Shown one piece after another: positions 18,318 to 26,074 of a stretch of 64,000 nt of DNA (positions are counted from its first letter, which is position 1; each line of letters opens with the position of its first letter). The stretch comes from JBMNCR01 sp049366695 (lineage in GTDB: Bacteria > Bacillota > Clostridia > Eubacteriales > Alkalibacteraceae), in NCBI GenBank assembly GCA_049366695.1, contig JBMNCR010000059.1, positions 1-64,000 on the forward strand, in the 5' to 3' direction. The notes beneath the pieces were generated by a model, which was given only the letters and a program-made list of their open reading frames with translations, had not been told where the DNA came from and ran no database searches. The position numbers were made by a program, and so were the translations under genes.

Positions 18318-18734
18318 ATGGTTAGAGTTGTTTCAGGTCCCAAAGGTAGTGGTAAAACTAAAAAAATAATCCAAATGGCAAATGATAAGATTAAAGAAAG
18401 TATGGGAGAGATAGTTTTTATTAATGATAGAGAAAAATATCGAGTAAAATTAAATAAAGTAATAAGATATGTAAATGCTCATGATTTCTATATTTTTTCT
18501 ACTGAAATGTTATTCGGTTTTTTAAATGGATTAATTGCAGAAAATTATGATATTGATATTGTATATATAGATAATTTAATAAGAATTACGAAAGTAAAAT
18601 CATTAGATGAATTGGATGAATTTTTAAAGGGCCTGAACATGATTGAAAGGAAATATAATGTTCAATTTGTGCTAAGTATTTCCACAGATAAAAATGAGAT
18701 ACCTGAAATAATAAAAGAATATGCTATAAATTAG
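18318..18734 (+). CDS. Small P-loop ATPase-like protein of unknown function
   Basis: 138 residues. A Walker A motif (GPKGSGKTK) lies at residues 7-15 and a Walker B-like strand ending in aspartate (DIVYIDN) at about residues 87-93. The length and the lack of further motifs do not match a kinase I recognise. The clear ribosome-binding site AGAGAGGTG and normal codon use support a real gene. It stands alone between two spacers. ATP or GTP binding is likely; the role is unknown. Confidence 0.75.
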   Translation: MVRVVSGPKGSGKTKKIIQMANDKIKESMGEIVFINDREKYRVKLNKVIRYVNAHDFYIFSTEMLFGFLNGLIAENYDIDIVYIDNLIRITKVKSLDELDEFLKGLNMIERKYNVQFVLSISTDKNEIPEIIKEYAIN

Positions 18735-18760
18735 CAAGTATATCAACTAAAGTAATTGCA

Positions 18761-18832
18761 TTAAAAAGAATAACCCAATATTTGCTCGTATAATAGATTT
18801 AGGCGTATTATTAATACAATTATAAACACGCT
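18761..18832. repeat. Dispersed intergenic repeat, copy 1
   Basis: About 65 bases similar to 22355-22420: both read AATAACCyAATATTTG, then a short variable stretch, then CGTATTATTAATAC, then a CACGCTC/AAGCTC end. The core (G)TATTA-T-TAATAC is a small palindrome. Neither copy contains an open frame. Confidence 0.6.
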
Positions 18833-18915
18833 CGCGCCAACAGCAACAAAAATAACTCGAAGAGAAAAGAAGCTAAATTTATAAAAATTTCGATAATTGA
18901 GTTTATAAATAAACT

Positions 18916-18935
18916 AAGCCCGTAAGGGCTTTTTC
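18916..18935 (+). terminator. Intrinsic terminator
   Basis: AAGCCC and GGGCTT form a 6-bp stem with loop GTAA, followed by TTTT. It is just upstream of the next gene's ribosome-binding site and so ends transcription from the P-loop gene region. Confidence 0.75.
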
Positions 18936-18953
18936 ACTTATGAAAGGATATAT

Positions 18954-19532
18954 ATGGATCTATACATTGTAAGGCATGGAAATACGAAATGGAATACTTT
19001 AAATCTTATACAAGGTTCAAGAGATATACCTTTGGATAAAAAAGGTATAAGTGAATCGAAAATACTTATGGAAAAATTGAATAAATTTGATATTGATTTA
19101 ATTATTTCTAGTCCTCTAAAACGAGCGATTCAGACAGCTACAATTATAGGTAATAATAGAAATATCCCTATAGAGATAGTCGAAGATTTGATTGAAGTGG
19201 ATTTTGGCGTTTGGCAAGGGTTGACATGGAAAAAAATTCTTTATCATTATAAGGAATATATTGCTACTAACACTTACCATGGATATGCAAATCCGCCAGA
19301 AGGAGAAACGTATGACGAAGTAGATATAAGAATATGTAGATTTGCAAACAATGTTTTTTCCTTTTGTGAAGAAAATATTGTTATTGTAACACATAGAGCG
19401 ATAATAAGATTTTTGCTATCTTACATATTAAAGAAAAATCTGGCAGAAATTAATACATTCAAATTGCCTAACACATCTATAATAAAAATAAAAATCCAAA
19501 AAAGAGAAGCCATATATTATAAGTATTTATAA
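18954..19532 (+). CDS. Histidine phosphatase family protein
   Basis: 192 residues, branch of the phosphoglycerate-mutase superfamily (GpmB/CobC-like). The catalytic motif is VRHGNTKWN (His at residue 8). SSPLKRAIQTA supplies the second arginine region, EVDFGVWQGL the acid, and VTHRAIIRFLL the second histidine. The substrate is uncertain: alpha-ribazole phosphate, small phosphosugars and others are all known in this family. The ribosome-binding site is GAAAGGA. The 3' end overlaps the convergent radical SAM gene by 16 bases. Confidence 0.85.
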   Translation: MDLYIVRHGNTKWNTLNLIQGSRDIPLDKKGISESKILMEKLNKFDIDLIISSPLKRAIQTATIIGNNRNIPIEIVEDLIEVDFGVWQGLTWKKILYHYKEYIATNTYHGYANPPEGETYDEVDIRICRFANNVFSFCEENIVIVTHRAIIRFLLSYILKKNLAEINTFKLPNTSIIKIKIQKREAIYYKYL

Positions 19533-20464
19533 CGAAAAGCTTTTCCTCCTAAATAGTTAAAGCTTTTTCCTTGATAGCTTTCATTTGACGCCATTTGACA
19601 TTCTATCATATCCTTAATTTTCCACCAACTTCTGTTCCAATTTACAAATAGAGTATTTTCTTTTGGTGCCCTACCAATTAATCTTTGGATGGTTATTTTA
19701 GGGTCAAGATATTCAAGAAATATAATTACTCTTTCTATATATTCATCTAACTCTATAAGCTGTATTTCTTTCTTAATGTATAAATCAGCTAGTTTAGTAT
19801 TTTTTTCTATATATAATGCATGAGATTTTACAGAATCGATGTTTAGTGAAGAAATTATTTTAGCACTTTCAATTACATCCACAATATTATCCCAAGGAAG
19901 ATTCAATATTACATGAGCACATATTTCGAATTCGTATTTTTTTATCATAAGCACACCGTCTATAAATTCAGCTAAGGTATGTCCTCTATTAATTTTTTCC
20001 AAAGTATGATAATTAGGAGTTTGTAAACCTAATTCAATAATTATATCTATATTAAATTTTTCTTTTACAAATGATAAAAACTTTAAATGTTCGCAAGTAA
20101 TACAATCAGGACGTGTAGAAATAGCTACTCCAACAGCATCTATATCACAAACTTGTAATATATAATTTTTAAATAATTCAATATTCAAAAAAGTATTTGA
20201 GTAGTTTTGAAAATAAGGTATAAATTTTTTAGCTTTGTATTTATTGGAAATATATTTTTTATTTGTATCATATTGTTCTTTCGGGTTCATACTTGAGGGT
20301 AAATTTTCATATCCTACACCATTTTCTCCACAAAAGATACATCCACCTTCAGAAATAGTACCATCTCTATTTGGACAAGAACACAATATATTTATGGGAA
20401 TTTTATATACCTTTTCATTATATTTTTCTTTTAAATATGTTGAGTAGTTATTATATAATTGCAT
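19517..20464 (-). CDS. TIGR01212 family radical SAM protein (YhcC-like)
   Basis: 315 residues. The cluster cysteines occur as C-PNRDGTISEGG-CIFC near the N-terminus, the spacing of the YhcC/TIGR01212 group and not CxxxCxxC. GVAISTRPDC, IELGLQT and HVILNLPWD are further family landmarks. E. coli YhcC has been linked to redox-related functions, but the reaction is not established. I start at the ATG at 20464 because GAAAGGA lies 7 bases upstream. The longer open frame to 20581 runs through the fba terminator and is spurious. Confidence 0.88.
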   Translation of the reverse strand: MQLYNNYSTYLKEKYNEKVYKIPINILCSCPNRDGTISEGGCIFCGENGVGYENLPSSMNPKEQYDTNKKYISNKYKAKKFIPYFQNYSNTFLNIELFKNYILQVCDIDAVGVAISTRPDCITCEHLKFLSFVKEKFNIDIIIELGLQTPNYHTLEKINRGHTLAEFIDGVLMIKKYEFEICAHVILNLPWDNIVDVIESAKIISSLNIDSVKSHALYIEKNTKLADLYIKKEIQLIELDEYIERVIIFLEYLDPKITIQRLIGRAPKENTLFVNWNRSWWKIKDMIECQMASNESYQGKSFNYLGGKAFRYKYL

Positions 20465-20543
20465 TTTTGTTTCCTTTCTTATACAAAAGAGTATGTATAT
20501 AAAATCAATTTTTTCATTAATTATAGCACTATATTTTATATAT

Positions 20544-20577
20544 AGACAAAAGCATCTCAATTGAGATGCTTTTGTCT
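20544..20577 (-). terminator. Perfect 34-bp palindrome, fba terminator
   Basis: The 17 bases 20544-20560 are the exact reverse complement of 20561-20577, with GCATCTC/GAGATGC core and A/T-rich outer arms. On the minus strand it follows the aldolase gene and ends in TTTTGTCT, so it is an intrinsic terminator. Confidence 0.85.
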
Positions 20578-20649
20578 GCAAAAAATAAGTGAATTTTTGC
20601 GTTAATACTTTTACTTATGTGCCCATTTATGTTAACATACGCTGTGCTT

Positions 20650-21579
20650 CTATCTTTTGCCACTGCATCCTAATACATTTTTCATTTTATGAGCTACCAT
20701 TTTTAATATTGCATCTCTGCCAGGTCCAAGATATTTTCTAGGGTCAAATTCAGAAGGGCTTTCAAAAAAAGTTTTTCTTATAGAAGCTGTCATAGCGAGT
20801 CTTAAGTCAGTATCTATATTGATTTTACATACACCCATTTTTGATGATCTTAATAACATATCTTCTGGAACACCTTGAGCTCCAGGTATTTGACCACCGT
20901 ATTTATTATTCAAATCAACGAACTCTTTTGGTACAGTTGAAGCACCATGTAATACTAAAGGAAAATCAGGCAATTTGCTTGTGATGACTTCTAATCTTTT
21001 AAAATCTAGTGAAGGTTCTCCTTTAAATTTATAAGCTCCATGACTAGTTCCAATAGCAATGGCTAGGGAATCAACTCCGGTTCTTTCAACAAATTCTACT
21101 GCTTCATCAGGGTCAGTATAAGTAGCATCTTTAGCATCAACATTTACTGCATCTTCTACACCTGCTAGTTTACCTAATTCTGCTTCTACACATACGCCTT
21201 TGTCATGAGCATATTCTACTACTTTTTTTGTTAGTGCAATATTTTCTTCAAAAGGATGTTTTGAACCATCTATCATTACGGAAGTAAAACCGTCATCAAT
21301 ACAAGCTTTACAGATATCAAAATCTTCTCCATGATCTAAGTGAAGAACTATATCTAGTCCAGTTTCTTCTACAGCTGCTTCAACTAATTTTCTCAAATAA
21401 ATTGGATTAGCATATTTCCTAGCACCTGCGGATACTTGAAGTATTAATGGTGCACTTTCTTGTTGTGCTGCTGCTACTATACCTTGAATTATTTCCATGT
21501 TGTTGACATTAAAAGCACCTACCGCATAATTTCCGTCATATGCTTTTTTAAACATTTCGTTAGAATTTACTAATGGCAT
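20650..21579 (-). CDS. fba: Fructose-bisphosphate aldolase, class II
   Basis: Zinc-dependent glycolytic enzyme that splits fructose 1,6-bisphosphate into DHAP and glyceraldehyde 3-phosphate. The 309-residue protein shows the metal and substrate motifs LHLDHGEDFD, IGTSHGAYK and LVLHGAST, and the N-terminal GAFNVNNME. The ribosome-binding site is TAGGAGG. It is a single-gene unit with a likely promoter at 21623-21652 and a strong palindromic terminator. Confidence 0.96.
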   Translation of the reverse strand: MPLVNSNEMFKKAYDGNYAVGAFNVNNMEIIQGIVAAAQQESAPLILQVSAGARKYANPIYLRKLVEAAVEETGLDIVLHLDHGEDFDICKACIDDGFTSVMIDGSKHPFEENIALTKKVVEYAHDKGVCVEAELGKLAGVEDAVNVDAKDATYTDPDEAVEFVERTGVDSLAIAIGTSHGAYKFKGEPSLDFKRLEVITSKLPDFPLVLHGASTVPKEFVDLNNKYGGQIPGAQGVPEDMLLRSSKMGVCKINIDTDLRLAMTASIRKTFFESPSEFDPRKYLGPGRDAILKMVAHKMKNVLGCSGKR

Positions 21580-21622
21580 ATAAAAACCTCCTAAATAATT
21601 TTGTAACTAATTCTTTATCAGT

Positions 21623-21652
21623 AGTATACAATAATTAAAAAAAAATATCCAA
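21623..21652 (-). promoter_or_regulatory. Likely fba promoter
   Basis: On the minus strand TTGGAT (21652-21647) and TATACT (21628-21623) are separated by 18 bp, about 45 bases upstream of the fba start. Confidence 0.5.
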
Positions 21653-21726
21653 CAAATTGAAATAAAATACATACTTGTACAATCTGAAATGAATATATAT
21701 AATAAATGAAAAAAGGAATAATAAAA

Positions 21727-22185
21727 ATGACATCATATTTTTATAAAAGTCCAATTGGTGTTTTAGATATACAAAGCAATGGAGAATATATATATTCAAT
21801 TCAATTGGTAATTAAATTTGGAAAGGTTAATAGGAATATTCCAGAAATAGTGAGGATATGTTTTAAACAGCTAAGTGAGTATTTCAGTGGTGAACGAAAA
21901 GCATTTGATTTAAAAATAAAAATTAGTGGTACAGAATTTCAAAGAAAAGTGTGGAGACAGTTGCTTAAAATATCTTATGGAAATACAAGCACTTATGGTA
22001 AAATTGCTCAATTAATTGGAAATCCTAATGCTTCTAGAGCGGTGGGGATGGCAAATAACAAAAATAAGTTAATTTTGGTAATTCCTTGCCATAGAGTAGT
22101 TGGTTCTAAAGGGGACCTACTGGGTTATGTTGGTGGAATACCTGCAAAAAAATACTTATTAGATATGGAAAAGGAATATATGTAA
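21727..22185 (+). CDS. ogt: Methylated-DNA-protein-cysteine methyltransferase
   Basis: Suicide repair protein that moves alkyl groups from O6-alkylguanine (or O4-alkylthymine) to its own cysteine. The active site PCHRVVG has Cys121. FQRKVWRQLLKISYG and the helix-turn-helix segment GNPNASRAVGMANNKN for DNA binding are present. Start ATG at 21727 (152 residues) has AAAAGGA 9 bases upstream; the ATG at 21706 has no such site. Confidence 0.93.
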   Translation: MTSYFYKSPIGVLDIQSNGEYIYSIQLVIKFGKVNRNIPEIVRICFKQLSEYFSGERKAFDLKIKISGTEFQRKVWRQLLKISYGNTSTYGKIAQLIGNPNASRAVGMANNKNKLILVIPCHRVVGSKGDLLGYVGGIPAKKYLLDMEKEYM

Positions 22186-22583
22186 TGTCAAGCGTTTTAA
22201 AATTGTCTGATAAAACTTAGAATATAAGTACCTATAAATACGTTGTTAAACTTCAGAGTATGGATAGATAACAAATGATGTATAAGGGTGCACTTAATAA
22301 TGCGAGTTATTTATGTAGAATCAAAACTAGACAATTTAAGCTAGGAAATTGTATGAAAAAAATAACCTAATATTTGGTTGCATAATATATCTAGTCGTAT
22401 TATTAATACGCCAATAAGCTCTATAAAATATTCTGATTTGATAAAAGTTTATATTAATATAAAGATTTGAAGAATCCTATCATGAGAGAATATAGACTAA
22501 TATCTAGATAATGATCAAAAGTGGTATACTAAGACATTATCACGAATCAATCAGAATTAGATTTGAAAAAGAAATATATGGAA
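22186..22583. other. Non-coding spacer upstream of the raiA-type RNA
   Basis: About 400 bases with no supported open frame. It holds copy 2 of a dispersed repeat (22355-22420). I see no terminator for ogt and nothing else I can name. Confidence 0.4.
22355..22420. repeat. Dispersed intergenic repeat, copy 2
   Basis: It matches 18761-18832 over about 65 bases. Its core CGTATTA-T-TAATACG (22397-22411) is a perfect palindrome with 7-bp arms. Non-coding in both places. Confidence 0.6.
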
Positions 22584-22612
22584 TTGACATAACATATACT
22601 AGTATATATAAT
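22584..22612 (+). promoter_or_regulatory. Promoter of the raiA-type RNA
   Basis: TTGACA (22584-22589) and TATAAT (22607-22612) with exactly 17 bp between them: a perfect housekeeping promoter that predicts a transcript start near 22619. Confidence 0.88.
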
Positions 22613-22618
22613 TAGATA

Positions 22619-22867
22619 AGCTTTAGGTCTGTGGTTGAAAATCGATGCTAGTCGCAGGCAAAACGATCCACGTAAGGTATTCAAAAATATGGATACTGAT
22701 CATGGTGCGGCCTAGAAGTAAGACCAGCCAATTATAAAATTGAGAGAAGGAGTTGTTAAGGTAACCCCTAAGCTAAACTTCCAGCTGGCGAGTGTGGGGG
22801 CAAAAACCAGGTCAGCTAAAGCTAAAACCAATTGACTTTTATTAATTGATAAATCAATTGGTTTTTT
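22619..22867 (+). ncRNA. raiA-motif structured RNA
   Basis: A 249-base unit bounded by a perfect promoter and a strong intrinsic terminator (22824-22867: 12-bp stem AAAACCAATTGA/TCAATTGGTTTT, then T). It contains no open frame, is much richer in G and C than its surroundings, and shows many short self-complementary blocks (for example GGTCTGTGG...CCACG, CAGCTGG...CCAG). It lies directly upstream of the ribosome hibernation factor gene, the place that gave the raiA motif its name in Firmicutes and Actinobacteria. Disruption of this RNA has been reported to affect sporulation and aggregation. Identification rests on synteny, size and structure; a covariance-model search was not possible. A 6S RNA is the main alternative. 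Confidence 0.72.
22824..22867 (+). terminator. Intrinsic terminator of the raiA-type RNA
   Basis: A 12-bp perfect stem with an 18-base loop followed by T residues ends the RNA before the hibernation factor promoter. Confidence 0.85.
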
Positions 22868-22929
22868 AGAAGAACTAACGTAGCATATTTTCAGGTTAAT
22901 CCTATTTGATCTAAATTTTAAAAAGTGTT

Positions 22930-22959
22930 TTGGCATATTATAAAAGGGTATAATAATAT
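22930..22959 (+). promoter_or_regulatory. Possible hpf promoter
   Basis: TTGGCA (22930-22935) and TAATAT (22954-22959), 18 bp apart, or an overlapping TATAAT at 22949. It suggests that the hibernation factor gene is transcribed separately from the RNA. Confidence 0.45.
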
Positions 22960-23013
22960 ACATAAATTATCATCTAATGATGGTAATATAAAACCTCAAA
23001 AGGAGCTGTTACT

Positions 23014-23538
23014 ATGCGAATAATTGTTTATGGAAAAAATATTGACGTCACTGATGGATTAAGAAGTATGTTGGAGAAAAAATTATCAAAATTTGATAGA
23101 TATTTTAATCCTAATATTGAAGCAACTGCAACTCTAAGCACGCAAAAGAATAAGCATATTTTAGAGGTGACTATTCAATTAAATGGTACAATATTAAGAG
23201 CTGAAGAGGCTACTGATGATATGTATGCTTCAATAGATAAGGTTGTTGATAAATTAGAAGGTCAATTAAGAAAATATAAGACAAAACTTGAAAAAAGACA
23301 AAAAAAATCATCTACTATAAAATTTGAATCGATTTCTATTGCAAAAAATATTGAGGAATCTAAAATAGTAAAAACTAAAAAGTTTGCTATAAAACCCATG
23401 TCTGCTGAAGAGGCTACATTACAGATGGAATTGTTAGGACATAATTTTTTTGTATTTCAGAATAGTGAAAGTGATGAAGTGAATGTTGTATATAAAAGAA
23501 AAGATGGAGATTATGGTTTAATAGAACCTGCAATATAA
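23014..23538 (+). CDS. hpf: Ribosome hibernation promoting factor, long form
   Basis: 174 residues. The N-terminal S30AE/RaiA domain (about 1-100) binds the 30S decoding region. A basic linker follows, then the C-terminal domain (about 120-174, with FAIKPMSAEEATLQMELLGHNFFVF) that mediates 100S dimer formation. This two-domain length marks the long form typical of Firmicutes. The ribosome-binding site is AAAGGAGC. It lies upstream of secA and prfB as in many Firmicutes, although several genes are inserted between them here. Confidence 0.95.
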   Translation: MRIIVYGKNIDVTDGLRSMLEKKLSKFDRYFNPNIEATATLSTQKNKHILEVTIQLNGTILRAEEATDDMYASIDKVVDKLEGQLRKYKTKLEKRQKKSSTIKFESISIAKNIEESKIVKTKKFAIKPMSAEEATLQMELLGHNFFVFQNSESDEVNVVYKRKDGDYGLIEPAI

Positions 23539-23899
23539 TTGAATAATAAATGATGTAAGAAAAATTTTCAATGAATTCAAATTTTACTATGATGTTAAAA
23601 TGCTTATAATTAAATAGCAATGAGTTTTATTCAGCACGTAACTTAAATATACAATAATAAATATAGAAGTAATTTGTTGTTTAAGTATGTGCTGGATTTT
23701 GTTTTTGATAATAACTTAGCATATTTTTAAATTGAATAATAATATATTTTCTTTTAAGGCTCAAAAACGCCTTTTTTTATTTGGTAAAATTATTAATTTT
23801 TTTATTTTTTTGCTAAAAATAATATTTTGTAATTTTATATAACAAAATGTAGTAATTTAATGTTAAAATAATAATAACACGATAAAATGGGGGATATCT
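23539..23899. other. Spacer between hpf and the 213-residue protein gene
   Basis: 360 AT-rich bases. It holds the long hairpin at 23632-23706 and a second small terminator-like hairpin at 23756-23778 (AAGGC/GCCTT plus T). No open frame is supported. Confidence 0.5.
23632..23706 (+). terminator. Long hairpin terminator after hpf
   Basis: CAGCAC...ACTTAAA pairs with TTTAAGT...GTGCTG (arms near 23632-23646 and 23679-23694) with a loop of about 35 bases, followed by a T-rich tract. Confidence 0.6.
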
Positions 23900-24541
23900 A
23901 TGAACAAAGAGATTATACAGGTAGAAGAAATTGAAACCTTTTTAAATAAAATAATTAGCGTGTTAAATTGTAGAGTAGTGCTAAATAGCAATAATCACAT
24001 AGTAGAATTACATATTTTGGCTAATAACCAAAGGTCAGCAAAACAAATTATCAGAGATGTTCAATCTGCTTTGATGACAAAGTTTAATTTAAAGATTGAT
24101 CATAAGGTGATAAGTATTGCTCAAGTTTATGATGACGTAGACGATGAGAATTTTGCTATACCTAGATTGATGATAAAATCAGTAGAATATCTCAGTTATA
24201 ATATGACAGGTAGAGCAAAGGTTACCTTAGAATATGATCATAATATCTATGTTGGTGAAATAGAAGGGATACATTCCACTAATCAAGTTTATCGATTAGT
24301 GGGACAGGCAGCTCTAAATGCAGTAGAGTTATTTTCAGAAAATTCAAATAAATTTATTTTGGAGGAAATAAAAGTAGTAGAGATTTCTAACTCAAGGGTA
24401 CTGATCTCTGGAGTTTCATTAGTAAGCAAGGATAGTGAAAAACTATTGATTGGGAAATGCATTGTGGAAAATGATGTTAACAATGCTATTGCTAAGGCAG
24501 TATTAGATGCTGTCAATAGGATGTTGGAAATCAATTTATGA
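23900..24541 (+). CDS. Conserved-looking hypothetical protein, 213 residues
   Basis: I do not recognise the family with certainty. The ribosome-binding site GGGGGATAT precedes the ATG. There are no membrane helices. The first 75 residues form an alpha/beta unit (HIVELHILANNQRSAKQ, then a long helix). The rest looks like two related beta-alpha units, each a strand region followed by a helix rich in A and V (GQAALNAVELF at about residue 133; AKAVLDAVNRMLE at the end). This is a little like the duplicated regulatory domain of isopropylmalate synthase, but that is only a guess from pattern. Acidic and soluble; function unknown. Confidence 0.7.
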   Translation: MNKEIIQVEEIETFLNKIISVLNCRVVLNSNNHIVELHILANNQRSAKQIIRDVQSALMTKFNLKIDHKVISIAQVYDDVDDENFAIPRLMIKSVEYLSYNMTGRAKVTLEYDHNIYVGEIEGIHSTNQVYRLVGQAALNAVELFSENSNKFILEEIKVVEISNSRVLISGVSLVSKDSEKLLIGKCIVENDVNNAIAKAVLDAVNRMLEINL

Positions 24542-24611
24542 GTCAATAGGATCGGCATATTTATCTATTAATTTAATATTTGGCATTACATAGCGAAGCG
24601 AATTAGATTGT

Positions 24612-24640
24612 TTGATAGCGAAAAACAGTCCCATTATTAT
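24612..24640 (+). promoter_or_regulatory. Possible promoter of the 26-residue protein gene
   Basis: TTGATA (24612-24617) and TATTAT (24635-24640) with 17 bp spacing, about 23 bases before the ATG. Confidence 0.4.
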
Positions 24641-24662
24641 ATTATAATAAGGGGGCATTTAC

Positions 24663-24743
24663 ATGAAAGCCAAATTAATTCAAGTTATATTAGTGCTTGT
24701 ATCAATAGTAATGACTGCTAGTGCAGGCTTTAAATGGGTTTAA
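24663..24743 (+). CDS. Putative 26-residue membrane mini-protein
   Basis: A 27-codon frame starting ATGAAAGCCAAA and ending in TAA, preceded by a strong ribosome-binding site (AAGGGGGC). It encodes one hydrophobic helix (about residues 5-22) with a basic N-terminus and the end GFKWV, so a small membrane peptide is likely. A possible promoter lies upstream and a terminator hairpin just downstream. It lies within the inverted repeat 24545-24793. Its function is unknown. Confidence 0.55.
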   Translation: MKAKLIQVILVLVSIVMTASAGFKWV

Positions 24744-24751
24744 GATAAATT

Positions 24752-24797
24752 AAATAAGATATATTAATAATTAAAAGATATGCCGATCTTATTTTTT
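24752..24797 (+). terminator. Hairpin terminator after the mini-gene
   Basis: AAATAAGAT (24752-24760) pairs with ATCTTATTT (24786-24794), followed by more T. It shares bases with the right arm of the larger inverted repeat, so the two folds exclude each other in part. Confidence 0.5.
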
Positions 24798-24814
24798 AGA
24801 GGAGAAGTATTACT

Positions 24815-26074
24815 ATGAAGGATAACATAAAATTAAATCTAAATTTGTTTATAATGTGTGCATTATCTATATTATTTTGTGTTTATTCTTTTTATAAATA
24901 TCCTTTAATAATAAATACTGACATTATAATATTTATTATATTTACGATTATTACCGAATCTTTCGTTTTAGTAATGTCAAATAGTAGTGCTGTTACTTTA
25001 AGTTTTGGAGTCATTTTACCTGTGGCTGTCTTATTTAATCCTAGCGTAGCAATACTATGTATTGTTCTTTGCAATACATTTTCTGTCTATAAAATGGAGG
25101 GGAAATTAAAACATATTTTTAATGTTGAGGTATATAAAACTGTTTTTAATGTAAGCAATTATATTATTAGTTGTAGTATTGCATCATATATATATATATA
25201 TATGAATAATGGGTTGGGGTTAGGAAATAATTTTATTTCTATGATATATATGTTTATTTCTATAATTATTTATATGATATCCAATATAGGTTTCGCTAGT
25301 ATTATTATGCTATTAATAACTGATTATGACTATATTACTATCATAAAGAATAGTTTTAGTTCGTTTATCCCTAATATTTTAGGTGTAGGAACTGTATCGA
25401 TTCTAATAGTTCTGGCATATATCAATTTTGGTATTAATGCCATTATAATACTGTTGTTTCCGTATTTATTAATTCGGTATTCTTTTAAACTAGTATACGA
25501 TATGCAGGAAACGTATATTAGTACCATAAAGGCATTATCTTCTGCATTAGAGGAAAAAGATTCATATACTAAAGGTCATTCGGAAAGAGTAGAGAAGTAT
25601 TCTTTACTTTTAGCAAAAGCAATTGATGGGAAAAGGCTAAATATCCAACAGTTACAATATGCAGCCATTTTTCATGATATAGGTAAAATAGGTATATCCG
25701 ATGAAATATTGAATAAGCCTGGTAAACTAAGTAATGAAGAATTTGATTTTATTAAAGAGCATCCGAGTAAAGGTGTGAAAATTTTAAGTAATGTAGCATT
25801 TTTAAATAAGGTTACACAAATTATTGGAGCTCATCACGAGTATTGTGATGGTACAGGTTATCCTAAAGGTTTAAGAGCTGATGAAATTTTATTAGAATCT
25901 AAAATAATTACTATTGCTGATATATATGATGCTGTTACAACTGATAGACCATATAGAAAAGCCATGACAAATGATCAAGCCATTGATATAATAAAAAGTG
26001 AGTCAGGTAAAAAGCTTGACCCAGAATTAGTTAGAAAATTTGTTGAACTTTATGAAGAAGGTAGGTTAATATGA
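24815..26074 (+). CDS. Membrane-anchored HD-GYP domain protein
   Basis: 419 residues. Residues 1-225 hold about seven to eight hydrophobic helices with a MASE-like look. The C-terminal half is an HD-GYP domain: HSERVEKYS, FHDIGKIGI, EHPSKGVKIL, HHEYCDGTGYPKGL and ADIYDAVTTDRPYR. Such domains hydrolyse cyclic di-GMP (or related dinucleotides) to GMP or pGpG; the complete metal and GYP motifs suggest an active enzyme. The ribosome-binding site is GAGGAGAAG. Its stop overlaps the next start (ATGATGA), so it is translationally coupled to the DUF5317 repeat protein. Confidence 0.9.
   Translation: MKDNIKLNLNLFIMCALSILFCVYSFYKYPLIINTDIIIFIIFTIITESFVLVMSNSSAVTLSFGVILPVAVLFNPSVAILCIVLCNTFSVYKMEGKLKHIFNVEVYKTVFNVSNYIISCSIASYIYIYMNNGLGLGNNFISMIYMFISIIIYMISNIGFASIIMLLITDYDYITIIKNSFSSFIPNILGVGTVSILIVLAYINFGINAIIILLFPYLLIRYSFKLVYDMQETYISTIKALSSALEEKDSYTKGHSERVEKYSLLLAKAIDGKRLNIQQLQYAAIFHDIGKIGISDEILNKPGKLSNEEFDFIKEHPSKGVKILSNVAFLNKVTQIIGAHHEYCDGTGYPKGLRADEILLESKIITIADIYDAVTTDRPYRKAMTNDQAIDIIKSESGKKLDPELVRKFVELYEEGRLI

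Larger units (their letters stand above)
24545..24793. repeat. Long inverted repeat enclosing a mini-gene
   Basis: Bases 24550-24560 are the exact reverse complement of 24778-24788 (11 bp, GATCGGCATAT). With a G-T pair the match continues outwards to 24545 and 24793, giving a 16-bp stem around about 220 bases that include a small open frame. It could be a mini-transposon-like element or an RNA fold. Confidence 0.5.

Noticed and set aside
20465..20581. 39-residue N-terminal extension of the radical SAM protein
   Set aside because: It would be encoded by the fba terminator palindrome; a ribosome-binding site lies before the ATG at 20464.
22619..22867. 6S RNA, tmRNA, RNase P RNA or SRP RNA
   Set aside because: None of the RNase P, tmRNA or SRP signature sequences is seen. 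6S RNA remains possible, but the position directly upstream of the hibernation factor gene favours the raiA motif.
22712..22963. 83-codon minus-strand frame
   Set aside because: It covers the structured RNA, its terminator and the hpf promoter; no recognisable domain or ribosome-binding site.
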